Positions 37,077 to 50,395 of a DNA stretch of 64,000 bases are shown piece after piece (the first letter of the stretch is position 1; every line of letters begins with the position of its first letter). A program made the translations under genes and the position numbers. This DNA is from Rattus norvegicus (lineage: Eukaryota; Chordata; Mammalia; Rodentia; Muridae). The notes below the pieces were generated by a model. It worked only from the letters and a program-made list of their open reading frames with translations. It did no database searches and was not told where the DNA came from. The stretch is from the NCBI RefSeq assembly GCF_036323735.1, contig NC_086029.1:11455816-11519815 (forward strand), in the 5' to 3' direction.

Positions 37077-37815
37077 GAATTCGGTTAGTTCCCAATAGGC
37101 CGCAGTAGTTATAAGTGGACTGTTCGGGATATAGAAAAATTTTCACGAATGGAATCAAAATTTCTAGGCGAATTCAGTGAGTTCCCAATGGGACATGCTT
37201 GTATGAGTTTGCTTTTCATTATCGAGCAACATTTTAAGGAACGGAATCCAAGTATCATGGTGAATTGAATAGGTGCAAAATAGGATTCGCATGTAATAAG
37301 CTTGTTATTCAAGATAGAGCAACGTTTTAACGACTGAAACACTGTTTCTTTGTGAATTCACTTAGTTCCTAGTAGCCTGCACTTGTAATATGTGTACTTT
37401 TAAAGATTTATAAAAATTTGGTGAGCCGAATCTGAGTAACATGGTGAATTCGGTTTGTTCCCAATAGGCCGCAGTAGTAATAAGTGGACTGTTCGGGATA
37501 TAGAACAATTTTCACGAATGGAATCAAAATTTCTAGGCGAATTCAGTGAGTTCCCAATGGGACATGCTTGTATGAGTTTGCTTTTCAATATCGAGCAACA
37601 TTTTAAGGAACGGAATCCAAGTATCATGGTGAATTGAGTAGGTGCAAAATAGGATTCGCATGTAATAAGCTTGTTATTCAAGATAGAGCAACGTTTTAAC
37701 GAACTGAAACACTGTTTCTTTGTGAATTCAGTTAGTTCCTAGTAGCCTGCTCTTGTAATATGTGTACTTTTAAAGATTTATAAAAATTTGGTGAGCCGAA
37801 TCTGAGTAACATGGT
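37077..37815 (+). repeat. Island of domain-A type Q-R monomers inside domain B (M101-M102)
   Basis: M101 (37077) carries the full Q signature: GTTATAAG, TTCATTATC, GAATTGAATAGGTGC and the ACGACTG one-base loss. It is followed by an S4 with CACTTAG and CTGCACT. M102 (37446) carries GGTTTGTT, GTGGACTG, GAACAATTTTC and GTGCAAAATAGG. By eye the pair matches 19700-20438 throughout, a distance of 17377. These states are otherwise absent or rare in the surrounding 37 kb of domain B. Confidence 0.85.
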
Positions 37816-40405
37816 GAATTCGGTTAGGTCCCAATAGGCCGCAGTAGTAATAAGTGGACTGTTCGGGATATAGAAAAATTTTCACGAATGGAATCAAAAT
37901 TTCTAGGCGAATTCAGTGAGTTCCCCATGGGACATGCTTGTATGAGTTTGCTTTTCAATATCGAGCAACATTTTAAAGAACGGAATCCAAGTATCATGGT
38001 GAATTGAGTAGGTTCCCAATAGGATTCGCATGTAATAAGCTTGTTATTCAAGATAGAGCAACGTTTTAACGAACTGAAAAACTGTTTCTTTGTGAATTCA
38101 GTTCGTTCCTAGTAGCCTGCTCTTGTAATATGTGTACTTTTAAAGATTTATAAAAATTTGGTGAGCCGAATCTGAGTAACATGGTGAATTCGGTTAGGTC
38201 CCAATAGGCCGCAGTAGTAATAAGTGGACTGTTCGGGATATAGAAAAATTTTCACGAATGGAATCAAAATTTCTAGGCGAATTCAGTGAGTTCCCAATGG
38301 GACATGCTTGTATGAGTTTGCTTTTCAATATCGAGCAACATTTTAAGGAACGGAATCCAAGTATCATGGTGAATTGAGTAGGTTCCCAATAGGATTTGCA
38401 TGTAATAAGCTTGTTATTCAAGATAGAGCAACGTTTGAACGAACTGAAACACTGTTTCTTTGTGAATTCAGTTAGTTCCTAGTAGCCTGCTCTTGTAATA
38501 TGTGTACTTTTAAAGATTTATAAAAATTTGGTGAGCCGAATCTGAGTAACATGGTGAATTCGATTTGTTCCCAATAGGCCGCAGTAGTAATAAGTGGACT
38601 GTTCGGGATATAGAAAAATTTTCACGAATGGAATCAAAATTTCTAGGCGAATTCAGTGAGTTCCCAATGGGACATGCTTGTATGAGTTTGCTTTTCATTA
38701 TCGAGCAACATTTTAAGGAACGGAATCCAAGGATCATGATGAATTGAGTAGGTTCCCAATAGGATTCGCATGTAATAAGCTTGTTATACAGGATAGAGCA
38801 ACGTTTTAACGAACTGAAACACTGTTTCTTTGTGAATTCAGTTAGTTCCTAGTAGCCTGCTCTTGTAATATGTGTACTTTTAAAGATTTATAAAAATTTG
38901 GTGAGCCGAATCTGAGTAACATGGTGAATTCGGTTAGTTCCCAATAGGACGCAGTAGTAATAAGTGGACTGTTGGGGATATAGAAAAATTTTCACGAATG
39001 GAATCAAAATTTCTAGGCGAATTCAGTGAGTTCCCAATGGGACATGCTTGTATGAGTTTGCTCTTCAATATCGAGCAACATTTTAAGGAACGGAATCCAA
39101 GTATCATGGTGAATTGAGTAGGTTCCCAATAGGATTCGCATGTAATAAGCTTGTTATTCAAGATAGAGCAACGTTTTAACGAACTGAAAAACTGTTTCTT
39201 TGTGAATTCAGTTCGTTCCTAGTAGCCTGCTCTTGTAATATGTGTACTTTTAAAGATTTATAAAAATTTGGTGAGCCGAATCTGAGTAACATGGTGAATT
39301 CGGTTAGTTCCCAATAGGCCGCAGTAGTAATAAGTGGACTGTTCGGGATATAGAAAAATTTTCACGAATGGAATCAAAATTTCTAGGCGAATTCAGTGAG
39401 TTCCCAATGGGACATGCTTGTATGAGTTTGCTTTTCATTATCGAGCAACATTTTAAGGAACGGAATCCAAGTATCATGGTGAATTGAGTAGGTTCCCAAT
39501 AGGATTCGCATGTAATAAGCTTGTTATTCAAGATAGAGCAACGTTTTAACGAACTGAAACACTGTTTCTTTGTGAATTCAGTTAGTTCCTAGTAGCCTGC
39601 TCTTGTAATATGTGTACTTTTAAAGATTTATAAAAATTTGGTGAGCCGAATCTGAGTAAAATGGTGAATTCGGTTAGTTCCCAATAGGCCGCAGTAGTTA
39701 TAAGTGGACTGTTCGGGATATAGAAAAATTTTCACGAACGGAATCAAAATTTCTATGCGAATTCAGTGAGTTCCCAATGGGACATGCTTGTATGAGTTTG
39801 CTTTTCATTATCGAGCAACATTTTAAAGAACGGAATCCAAGTATCATGGTGAATTGAGTAGGTTCCCAATAGGATTCGCATGTAATAAGCTTGTTATTCA
39901 AGATAGAGCAACGTTTTAACGAACTGAAAAACTGTTTCTTTGTGAATTCAGTTCGTTCCTAGTAGCCTGCTCTTCTAATATGTGTACTTTTAAAGATTTA
40001 TAAAAATTTGGTGAGCCGAATCTGAGTAACATGGTGAATTCGGTTAGTTCCCAATAGGCCGCAGTAGTAATAAGTGGACTGTTCGGGATATAGAACAATT
40101 TTCACGAATGGAATCAAAATTTCTAGGCGAATTCAGTGAGTTCCCAATGGGACATGCTTGTATGAGTTTGCTTTTCAATATCGAGCAACATTTTAAGGAA
40201 CGGAATCCAAGTATCATGGTGAATTGAGTAGGTGCAAAATAGGATTCGCATGTAATAAGCTTGTTATTCAAGATAGAGCAACGTTTTAACGAACTGAAAC
40301 ACTGTTTCTTTGTGAATTCAGTTAGTTCCTAGTAGCCTGCTCTTGTAATATGTGTACTTTTAAAGATTTATAAAAATTTGGTGAGCCGAATCTGAGTAAC
40401 ATGGT
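37816..40405 (+). repeat. Domain B2 seven-monomer HOR copy (M103-M109)
   Basis: Starts are 37816, 38186, 38556, 38926, 39296, 39666 and 40036. Markers in order are TTCCCCATGGGAC; GGTTAGGTCCC with GATTTGCATG and CGTTTGAACG; GAATTCGATTTG with GGATCATGATG (class C); GGACGCAG with TTGGGG (class D); plain with TTCATTATC; AAAATGGTG, CACGAACGG and TCTATGCG; then GAACAATTTTC with GTGCAAAATAGG (M109, which has the interior of M102 without its GGTTTGTT). Confidence 0.85.
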
Positions 40406-42625
40406 GAATTCGGTTAGTTCCCAATAGGCCGCAGTAGTAATAAGTGGACTGTTCGGGATATAGAAAAATTTTCACGAATGGAATCAAAATTTCTAGGCGA
40501 ATTCAGTGAGTTCCCCATGGGACATGCTTGTATGAGTTTGCTTTTCAATATCGAGCAACATTTTAAAGAACGGAATCCAAGTATCATGGTGAATTGAGTA
40601 GGTTCCCAATAGGATTCGCATGTAATAAGCTTGTTATTCAAGATAGAGCAACGTTTTAACGAACTGAAAAACTGTTTCTTTGTGAATTCAGTTCGTTCCT
40701 AGTAGCCTGCTCTTGTAATATGTGTACTTTTAAAGATTTATAAAAATTTGGTGAGCCGAATCTGAGTAACATGGTGAATTCGGTTAGGTCCCAATAGGCC
40801 GCAGTAGTAATAAGTGGACTGTTCGGGATATAGAAAAATTTTCACGAATGGAATCAAAATTTCTAGGCGAATTCAGTGAGTTCCCAATGGGACATGCTTG
40901 TATGAGTTTGCTTTTCAATATCGAGCAACATTTTAAGGAACGGAATCCAAGTATCATGGTGAATTGAGTAGGTTCCCAATAGGATTTGCATGTAATAAGC
41001 TTGTTATTCAAGATAGAGCAACGTTTGAACGAACTGAAACACTGTTTCTTTGTGAATTCAGTTAGTTCCTAGTAGCCTGCTCTTGTAATATGTGTACTTT
41101 TAAAGATTTATAAAAATTTGGTGAGCCGAATCTGAGTAACATGGTGAATTCGATTTGTTCCCAATAGGCCGCAGTAGTAATAAGAGGACTGTTCGGGATA
41201 TAGAAAAATTTTCACGAATGGAATCAAAATTTCTAGGCGAATTCAGTGAGTTCCCAATGGGACATGCTTGTATGAGTTTGCTTTTCATTATCGAGCAACA
41301 TTTTAAGGAACGGAATCCAAGGATCATGATGAATTGAGTAGGTTCCCAATAGGATTCGCATGTAATAAGCTTGTTATACAGGATAGAGCAACGTTTTAAC
41401 GAACTGAAACACTGTTTCTTTGTGAATTCAGTTAGTTCCTAGTAGCCTGCTCTTGTAATATGTGTACTTTTAAAGATTTATAAAAATTTGGTGAGCCGAA
41501 TCTGAGTAACATGGTGAATTCGGTTAGTTCCCAATAGGACGCAGTAGTAATAAGTGGACTGTTGGGGATATAGAAAAATTTTCACGAATGGAATCAAAAT
41601 TTCTAGGCGAATTCAGTGAGTTCCCAATGGGACATGCTTGTATGAGTTTGCTCTTCAATATCGAGCAACATTTTAAGGAACGGAATCCAAGTATCATGGT
41701 GAATTGAGTAGGTTCCCAATAGGATTCGCATGTAATAAGCTTGTTATTCAAGATAGAGCAACGTTTTAACGAACTGAAAAACTGTTTCTTTGTGAATTCA
41801 GTTCGTTCCTAGTAGCCTGCTCTTGTAATATGTGTACTTTTAAAGATTTATAAAAATTTGGTGAGCCGAATCTGAGTAACATGGTGAATTCGGTTAGTTC
41901 CCAATAGGCCGCAGTAGTAATAAGTGGACTGTTCGGGATATAGAAAAATTTTCACGAATGGAATCAAAATTTCTAGGCGAATTCAGTGAGTTCCCAATGG
42001 GACATGCTTGTATGAGTTTGCTTTTCATTATCGAGCAACATTTTAAGGAACGGAATCCAAGTATCATGGTGAATTGAGTAGGTTCCCAATAGGATTCGCA
42101 TGTAATAAGCTTGTTATTCAAGATAGAGCAACGTTTTAACGAACTGAAACACTGTTTCTTTGTGAATTCAGTTAGTTCCTAGTAGCCTGCTCTTGTAATA
42201 TGTGTACTTTTAAAGATTTATAAAAATTTGGTGAGCCGAATCTGAGTAAAATGGTGAATTCGGTTAGTTCCCAATAGGCCGCAGTAGTTATAAGTGGACT
42301 GTTCGGGATATAGAAAAATTTTCACGAACGGAATCAAAATTTCTATGCGAATTCAGTGAGTTCCCAATGGGACATGCTTGTATGAGTTTGCTTTTCATTA
42401 TCGAGCAACATTTTAAAGAACGGAATCCAAGTATCATGGTGAATTGAGTAGGTTCCCAATAGGATTCGCATGTAATAAGCTTGTTATTCAAGATAGAGCA
42501 ACGTTTTAACGAACTGAAACACTGTTTCTTTGTGAATTCAGTTAGTTCCTAGTAGCCTGCTCTTGTAATATGTGTACTTTTAAAGATTTATAAAAATTTG
42601 GTGAGCCGAATCTGAGTAACATGGT
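40406..42625 (+). repeat. Domain B2 six-monomer HOR copy (M110-M115)
   Basis: Starts are 40406, 40776, 41146, 41516, 41886 and 42256. It repeats M103-M108 at an offset of 2590, including CGTTTGAACG, CACGAACGG and TCTATGCG, but lacks the GAACAATTTTC monomer. M112 has a private AAGAGGACTG. Confidence 0.85.
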
Positions 42626-44105
42626 GAATTCGGTTAGGTCCCAATAGGCCGCAGTAGTAATAAGTGGACTGTTCGGGATATAGAAAAATTTTCACGAATG
42701 GAATCAAAATTTCTAGGCGAATTCAGTGAGTTCCCCATGGGACATGCTTGTATGAGTTTGCTTTTCAATATCGAGCAACATTTTAAGGAACGGAATCCAA
42801 GTATCATTGTGAATTGAGTAGGTTCCCAATAGGATTCGCATGTAATAAGCTTGTTATTCAAGATAGAGCAACGTTTTAACGAACTGAAAAACTGTTTCTT
42901 TGTGAATTCAGTTAGTTCCTAGTAGCCTGCTCTTGTAATATGTGTACTTTTAAAGATTTATAAAAATTTGGTGAGCCGAATCTGAGTAACATGGTGAATT
43001 CGGTTAGGTCCCAATAGGCCGCAGTAGTAATAAGTGGACTGTTCGGGATATAGAAAAATTTTCACGAATGGAATCAAAATTTCTAGGCGAATTCAGTGAG
43101 TTCCCAATGGGACATGCTTGTATGAGTTTGCTTTTCAATATCGAGCAACATTTTAAGGAACGGAATCCAAGTATCATGGTGAATTGAGTAGGTTCCCAAT
43201 AGGATTTGCATGTAATAAGCTTGTTATTCAAGATAGAGCAACGTTTTAACGAACTGAAACACTGTTTCTTTGTGAATTCAGTTAGTTCCTAGTAGCCTGC
43301 TCTTGTAATATGTGTACTTTTAAAGATTTATAAAAATTTGATGAGCCGAATCTGAGTAACATGGTGAATTCGGTTTGTTCCCAATAGGCCGCAGTAGTAA
43401 TAAGTGGACTGTTCGGGATATAGAAAAATTTTCACGAATGGAATCAAAATTTCTAGGCGAATTCAGTGAGTTCCCAATGGGACATGCTTGTATGAGTTTG
43501 CTTTTCATTATCGAGCAACATTTTAAGGAACGGAATCCAAGTATCATGGTGAATTGAGTAGGTTCCCAATAGGATTCGCATGTAATAAGCTTGTTATTCA
43601 GGATAGAGCAACGTTTTAACGAACTGAAACACTGTTTCTTTGTGAATTCAGTTAGTTCCTAGTAGCCTGCTCTTGTAATATGTGTACTTTTAAAGATTTA
43701 TAAAAATTTGGTGAGCCGAATCTGAGTAACATGGTGAATTCGGTTATTTCCCAATAGGACGCAGTAGTAATAAGTGGACTGTTGGGGATATAGAAAAATT
43801 TTCACGAATGGAATCAAAATTTCTAGGCGAATTCAGTGAGTTCCCAATGGGACATGCTTGTATGAGTTTGCTCTTCAATATCGAGCAACATTTTAAGGAA
43901 CGGAATCCAAGTATCATGGTGAATTGAGTAGGTTCCCAATAGGATTCGCATGTAATAAGCTTGTTATTCAAGATAGAGCAACGTTTTAACGAACTGAAAC
44001 ACTGTTTCTTTGTGAATTCAGTTAGTTCCTAGTAGCCTGCTCTTGTAATATGTGTACTTTTAAAGATTTATAAAAATTTGGTGAGCCGAATCTGAGTAAC
44101 ATGGT
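42626..44105 (+). repeat. Domain B2 four-monomer HOR copy (M116-M119)
   Basis: Starts are 42626, 42996, 43366 and 43736. The order is TTCCCCATGGGAC; GGTTAGGTCCC; class C (here GTATCATGGTG, with TTATTCAGGATAG); class D with GGTTATTTCCC. The last two monomers of the previous unit are gone. Confidence 0.8.
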
Positions 44106-45584
44106 GAATTCGGTTAGTTCCCAATAGGCCGCAGTAGTAATAAGTGGACTGTTCGGGATATAGAAAAATTTTCACGAATGGAATCAAAATTTCTAGGCGA
44201 ATTCAGTGAGTTCCCCATGGGACATGCTTGTATGAGTTTGCTCTTCAATATCGAGCAACATTTTAAGGAACGGAATCCAAGTATCATGGTGAATTGAGTA
44301 GGTTCCCAATAGGATTCGCATGTAATAAGCTTGTTATTCAAGATAGAGCAACGTTTTAACGAACTGAAAAACTGTTTCTTTGTGAATTCAGTTCGTTCCT
44401 AGTAGCCTGCTCTTGTAATATGTGTACTTTTAAAGATTTATAAAAATTTGGTGAGCCGAATCTGAGTAACATGGTGAATTCGGTTAGGTCCCAATAGGCC
44501 GCAGTAGTAATAAGTGGACTGTTCGGGATATGAAAAATTTTCACGAATGGAATCAAAATTTCTAGGCGAATTCAGTGAGTTCCCAATGGGACATGCTTGT
44601 ATGAGTTTGCTTTTCAATATCGAGCAACATTTTAAGGAACGGAATCCAAGTATCATGGTGAATTGAGTAGGTTCCCAATAGGATTTGCGTGTAATAAGCT
44701 TGTTATTCAAGATAGAGCAACGTTTTAACGAACTGAAACACTGTTTCTTTGTGAATTCAGTTAGTTCCTAGTAGCCTGCTCTTGTAATATGTGTACTTTT
44801 AAAGATTTATAAAAATTTGGTGAGCCGAATCTGAGTAACATGGTGAATTCGGTTTGTTCCCAATAGGCCGCAGTAGTAATAAGTGGACTGTTCGGGATAT
44901 AGAAAAATTTTCACGAATGGAATCAAAATTTCTAGGCGAATTCAGTGAGTTCCCAATGGGACATGCTTGTATGAGTTTGCTTTTCATTATCGAGCAACAT
45001 TTTAAGGAACGGAATCCAAGTATCATGGTGAATTGAGTAGGTTCCCAATAGGATTCGCATGTAATAAGTTTGTTATTCAGGATAGAGCAACGTTTTAACG
45101 AACTGAAACACTGTTTCTTTGTGAATTCAGTTAGTTCCTAGTAGCCTGCTCTTGTAATATGTGTACTTTTAAAGATTTATAAAAATTTGGTGAGCCGTAT
45201 CTGAGTAACATGGTGAATTCGGTTATTTCCCAATAGGACGCAGTAGTAATAAGTGGACTGTTGGGGATATAGAAAAATTTTCACGAATGGAATCAAAATT
45301 TCTAGGCGAATTCAGTGAGTTCCCAATGGGACATGCTTGTACGAGTTTGCTCTTCAATATCGAGCAACATTTTAAAGAACGGAATCCAAGTATCATGGTG
45401 AATTGAGTAGGTTCCCAATAGGATTCGCATGTAATAAGCTTGTTATTCAAGATAGAGCAACGTTTTCACGAACTGAAACACTGTTTCTTTGTGAATTCAG
45501 TTAGTTCCTAGTAGCCTGCTCTTGTAATATGTGTACTTTTAAAGATTTATAAAAATTTGGTGAGCCGAATCTGCGTAACATGGT
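44106..45584 (+). repeat. Domain B2 four-monomer HOR copy (M120-M123)
   Basis: Starts are 44106, 44476, 44845 and 45215. It repeats M116-M119 at an offset of about 1480, again with GGTTATTTCCC in D. M121 has a one-base loss (GATATGAAAAATTT) and M123 has GTACGAGTTTGC and AAAGAACGG. Confidence 0.8.
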
Positions 45585-48173
45585 GAATTCGGTTAGTTCC
45601 CAATAGGCCGCAGTAGTAATAAGTGGACTGTTCGGGATATAGAAAAATTTTCACGAATGGAATCAAAATTTCTAGGCGAATTCAGTGAGTTCCCAATGGG
45701 ACATGCTTGTATGAGTTTGCTTTTCATTATCGAGCAACATTTTAAGGAACGGAATCCAAGTATCATGGTGAATTGAGTAGGTTCCCAATAGGATTCGCAT
45801 GTAATAAGCTTGTTATTCAAGATAGAGCAACGTTTTAACGAACTGAAACACTGTTTCTTTGTGAATTCAGTTAGTTCCTAGTAGCCTGCTCTTGTAATAT
45901 GTGTACTTTTAAAGATTTATAAAAATTTGGTGAGCCGAATCTGCGTAACATGGTGAATTCGGTTAGTTCCCAATAGGCCGCAGTAGTTATAAGTGGACTG
46001 TTCGGGATATAGAAAAATTTTCACGAATGGAATCAAAATTTCTAGGCGAATTCAGTGAGTTCCCCTGGGACATGCTTGTATGAGTTTGCTTTTCAATATC
46101 GAGCAACATTTTAAGGAACGGAATCCAAGTATCATGGTGAATTGAGTAGGTTCCCAAAAGGATTCGCATGTAATAAGCTTGTTATTCAAGATAGAGCAAC
46201 GTTTTAACGAACTGAAACACTGTTTCTTTGTGAATTCAGTTAGTTCCTAGTAGCCTGCTCTTGTAATATGTGTACTTTTAAAGATTTATAAAAATTTGGT
46301 GAGACGAATCTGAGTAACATGGTGAATTCGGTTAGTTCCCAATAGGCCGCAGTAGTAATAAGTGGACTTTTTGGGATATAGAAAAATTTTCACGAATGGA
46401 ATCAAAATTTCTAGGCGAATTCAGTGAGTTCCCAATGGGACATGCTTGTATGAGTTTGCTTTTCAATATCGAGCAACATTTTAAGGAACGGAATCCAAGT
46501 ATCATGGTGAATTGAATAGGTTCCCAATAGGATTCGCATGTAATAAGCTTGTTATTCAAGATAGAGCAACGTTTTAACGAACTGAAACACTGTTTCTTTG
46601 TGAATTCAGTTAGTTCCTAGTAGCCTGCTCTTGTAATATGTGTACTTTTAAAGATTTATAAAAATTTGGTGAGCCGAATCTGAGTAACATGGTGAATTCG
46701 GTTAGTTCCCAATAGGCCGCAGTAGTTATAAGTGGACTGTTCGGGATATAGAAAAATTTTCACGAATGGAATCAAAATTTCTAGGCGAATTCAGTGAGTT
46801 CCCCTGGGACATGCTTGTATGAGTTTGCTTTTCAATATCGAGCAACATTTTAAGGAACGGAATCCAAGTATCATGGTGAATTGAGTAGGTTCCCAAAAGG
46901 ATTCGCATGTAATAAGCTTGTTATTCAAGATAGAGCAACGTTTTAACGAACTGAAACACTGTTTCTTTGTGAATTCAGTTAGTTCCTAGTAGCCTGCTCT
47001 TGTAATATGTGTACTTTTAAAGATTTATAAAAATTTGGTGAGCCGAATCTGAGTAACATGGTGAATTCGGTTAGTTCCCAATAGGCCGCAGTAGTAATAA
47101 GTGGACTGTTTGGGATATAGAAAAATTTTCACGAATGGAATCAAAATTTCTAGGCGAATTCAGTGAGTTCCCAATGGGACATGCTTGTATGAGTTTGCTT
47201 TTCAATATCGAGCAACATTTTAAGGAACGGAATCCAAGTATCATGGTGAATTGAGTAGGTTCCCAATAGGATTCGCATGTAATAAGCTTGTTATTCAAGA
47301 TAGAGCAACGTTTTAACGAACTGAAACACTGTTCCTTTGTGAATTCAGTTAGTTCCTAGTAGCCTGCTCTTGTAATATGTGTACTTTTAAAGATTTATAA
47401 AAATTTGGTGAGCCGAATCTGAGTAACATGGTGAATTCGGTTAGTTCCCAATAGGCCGCAGTAGTAATAAGTGGACTGTTCGGGATATAGAAAAATTTTC
47501 ACGAATGGAATCAAAATTTCTAGGCGAATTCAGTGAGTTCCCAATGGGACATGCTTGTATGAGTTTGCTCTTCAATATCGAGCAACATTTTAAGGAACGG
47601 AATCCAAGTATCATGGTGAATTGAATAGGTTCCCAATAGGATTCGCATGTAATAAGCTTGTTATTCAAGATAGAGCAACGTTTTAACGAACTGAAAAACT
47701 GTTTCTTTGTGAATTCAGTTCGTTCCTAGTAGCCTGCTCTTGTAATATGTGTACTTTTAAAGATTTATAAAAATTTGGTGAGCCGAATCTGAGTAACATG
47801 GTGAATTCGGTTAGGTCCCAATAGGCCGCAGTAGTAATAAGTGGACTGTTCGGGATATAGAAAAATTTTCACGAATGGAATCAAAATTTCTAGGCGAATT
47901 CAGTGAGTTCCCAATGGGACATGCTTGTATGAGTTTGCTTTTCAATATCGAGCAACATTTTAAGGAACGGAATCCAAGTATCATGGTGAATTGAGTAGGT
48001 TCCCAATAGGATTTGCATGTATTTAAGCTTGTTATTCAAGATAGAGCAACGTTTTAACGAACTGAAACACTGTTTCTTTGTGAATTCAGTTAGTTCCTAG
48101 TAGCCTGCTCTTGTAATATGTGTACTTTTAAAGATTTATAAAAATTTGGTGAGCCGAATCTGAGTAACATGGT
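45585..48173 (+). repeat. Domain B monomers M124-M130
   Basis: Starts are 45585, 45955, 46324, 46694, 47063, 47433 and 47803. M125 and M127 carry the one-base-shorter TTCCCCTGGGAC. M126 has GGACTTTTTGGG and M128 GGACTGTTTGGG. M130 has GGTTAGGTCCC and TATTTAAGCTT and introduces the C-D pair that follows. Confidence 0.75.
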
Positions 48174-49284
48174 GAATTCGGTTTGTTCCCAATAGGCCGC
48201 AGTAGTAATAAGTGGACTGTTCGGGATATAGAAAAATTTTCACGAATGGAATCAAAATTTCTAGGCGAATTCAGTGAGTTCCCAATGGGACATGCTTGTA
48301 TGAGTTTGCTTTTCATTATCGAGCAACATTTTAAGGAACGGAATCCAAGGATCATGATGAATTGAGTAGGTTCCCAATAGGATTCGCATGTAATAAGCTT
48401 GTTATTCAGGATAGAGCAACGTTTTAACGAACTGAAACACTGTTTCTTTGTGAATTCAGTTAGTTCCTAGTAGCCTGCTCTTGTAATATGTGTACTTTTA
48501 AAGATTTATAAAAATTTGGTGAGCCGAATCTGAGTAACATGGTGAATTCGGTTAGTTCCCAATAGGACGCAGTAGTAATAAGTGGACTGTTGGGGATATA
48601 GAAAAATTTACACGAATGGAATCAAAATTTCTAGGCGAATTCAGTGAGTTCCCAATGGGACATGCTTGTATGAGTTTGCTCTTCAATATCGAGCAACATT
48701 TTAAGGAACGGAATCCAAGTATCATGGTGAATTGAGTAGGTTCCCAATAGGATTCGCATGTAATAAGCTTGTTATTCAAGATAGAGCAACGTTTTAACGA
48801 ACTGAAACACTGTTTCTTTGTGAATTCAGTTCGTTCCTAGTAGCGTGCTCTTGTAATATGTGTACTTTTAAAGATTTATAAAAATTTGGTGAGCCGAATC
48901 TGAGTAACATGGTGAATTCGGTTAGTTCCCAATAGGCCGCAGTAGTAATAAGTGGACTGTTCGGGATATAGAAAAATTTTCACGAATGGAATCAAAATTT
49001 CTAGGCGAATTCAGTGAGTTCCCAATGGGACATGCTTGTATGAGTTTGCTTTTCAATATCGAGCAACATTTTAAGGAACGGAATCCAAGTATCATGGTGA
49101 ATTGAGTAGGTTCCCAATAGGATTTGCATGTATTTAAGCTTGTTATTCAAGATAGAGCAACGTTTTAACGAACTGAAACACTGTTTCTTTGTGAATTCAG
49201 TTAGTTCCTAGTAGCCTGCTCTTGTAATATGTGTACTTTTAAAGATTTATAAAAATTTGGTGAGCCGAATCTGAGTAACATGGT
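48174..49284 (+). repeat. 1111-bp C-D-E trimer, copy 1 (M131-M133)
   Basis: Starts are 48174, 48544 and 48914. C has GGTTTGTT and GGATCATGATG. D has GGACGCAG, TTGGGG and AAATTTACACG. E is preceded by an S4 with CAGTTCG and GCGTGCTC, and ends GATTTGCATG then TATTTAAGCTT. Confidence 0.9.
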
Positions 49285-50395
49285 GAATTCGGTTTGTTCC
49301 CAATAGGCCGCAGTAGTAATAAGTGGACTGTTCGGGATATAGAAAAATTTTCACGAATGGAATCAAAATTTCTAGGCGAATTCAGTGAGTTCCCAATGGG
49401 ACATGCTTGTATGAGTTTGCTTTTCATTATCGAGCAACATTTTAAGGAACGGAATCCAAGGATCATGATGAATTGAGTAGGTTCCCAATAGGATTCGCAT
49501 GTAATAAGCTTGTTATTCAGGATAGAGCAACGTTTTAACGAACTGAAACACTGTTTCTTTGTGAATTCAGTTAGTTCCTAGTAGCCTGCTCTTGTAATAT
49601 GTGTACTTTTAAAGATTTATAAAAATTTGGTGAGCCGAATCTGAGTAACATGGTGAATTCGGTTAGTTCCCAATAGGACGCAGTAGTAATAAGTGGACTG
49701 TTGGGGATATAGAAAAATTTACACGAATGGAATCAAAATTTCTAGGCGAATTCAGTGAGTTCCCAATGGGACATGCTTGTATGAGTTTGCTCTTCAATAT
49801 CGAGCAACATTTTAAGGAACGGAATCCAAGTATCATGGTGAATTGAGTAGGTTCCCAATAGGATTCGCATGTAATAAGCTTGTTATTCAAGATAGAGCAA
49901 CGTTTTAACGAACTGAAACACTGTTTCTTTGTGAATTCAGTTCGTTCCTAGTAGCGTGCTCTTGTAATATGTGTACTTTTAAAGATTTATAAAAATTTGG
50001 TGAGCCGAATCTGAGTAACATGGTGAATTCGGTTAGTTCCCAATAGGCCGCAGTAGTAATAAGTGGACTGTTCGGGATATAGAAAAATTTTCACGAATGG
50101 AATCAAAATTTCTAGGCGAATTCAGTGAGTTCCCAATGGGACATGCTTGTATGAGTTTGCTTTTCAATATCGAGCAACATTTTAAGGAACGGAATCCAAG
50201 TATCATGGTGAATTGAGTAGGTTCCCAATAGGATTTGCATGTATTTAAGCTTGTTATTCAAGATAGAGCAACGTTTTAACGAACTGAAACACTGTTTCTT
50301 TGTGAATTCAGTTAGTTCCTAGTAGCCTGCTCTTGTAATATGTGTACTTTTAAAGATTTATAAAAATTTGGTGAGCCGAATCTGAGTAACATGGT
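49285..50395 (+). repeat. 1111-bp C-D-E trimer, copy 2 (M134-M136)
   Basis: Starts are 49285, 49655 and 50025. I see no difference from copy 1 by eye. The offset is exactly 1111. Confidence 0.9.

Noticed and set aside
37077..37815. Transposon insertion explaining the Q-R island
   Set aside because: Both ends continue in register with the satellite. There are no inverted ends, target duplications or foreign bases.
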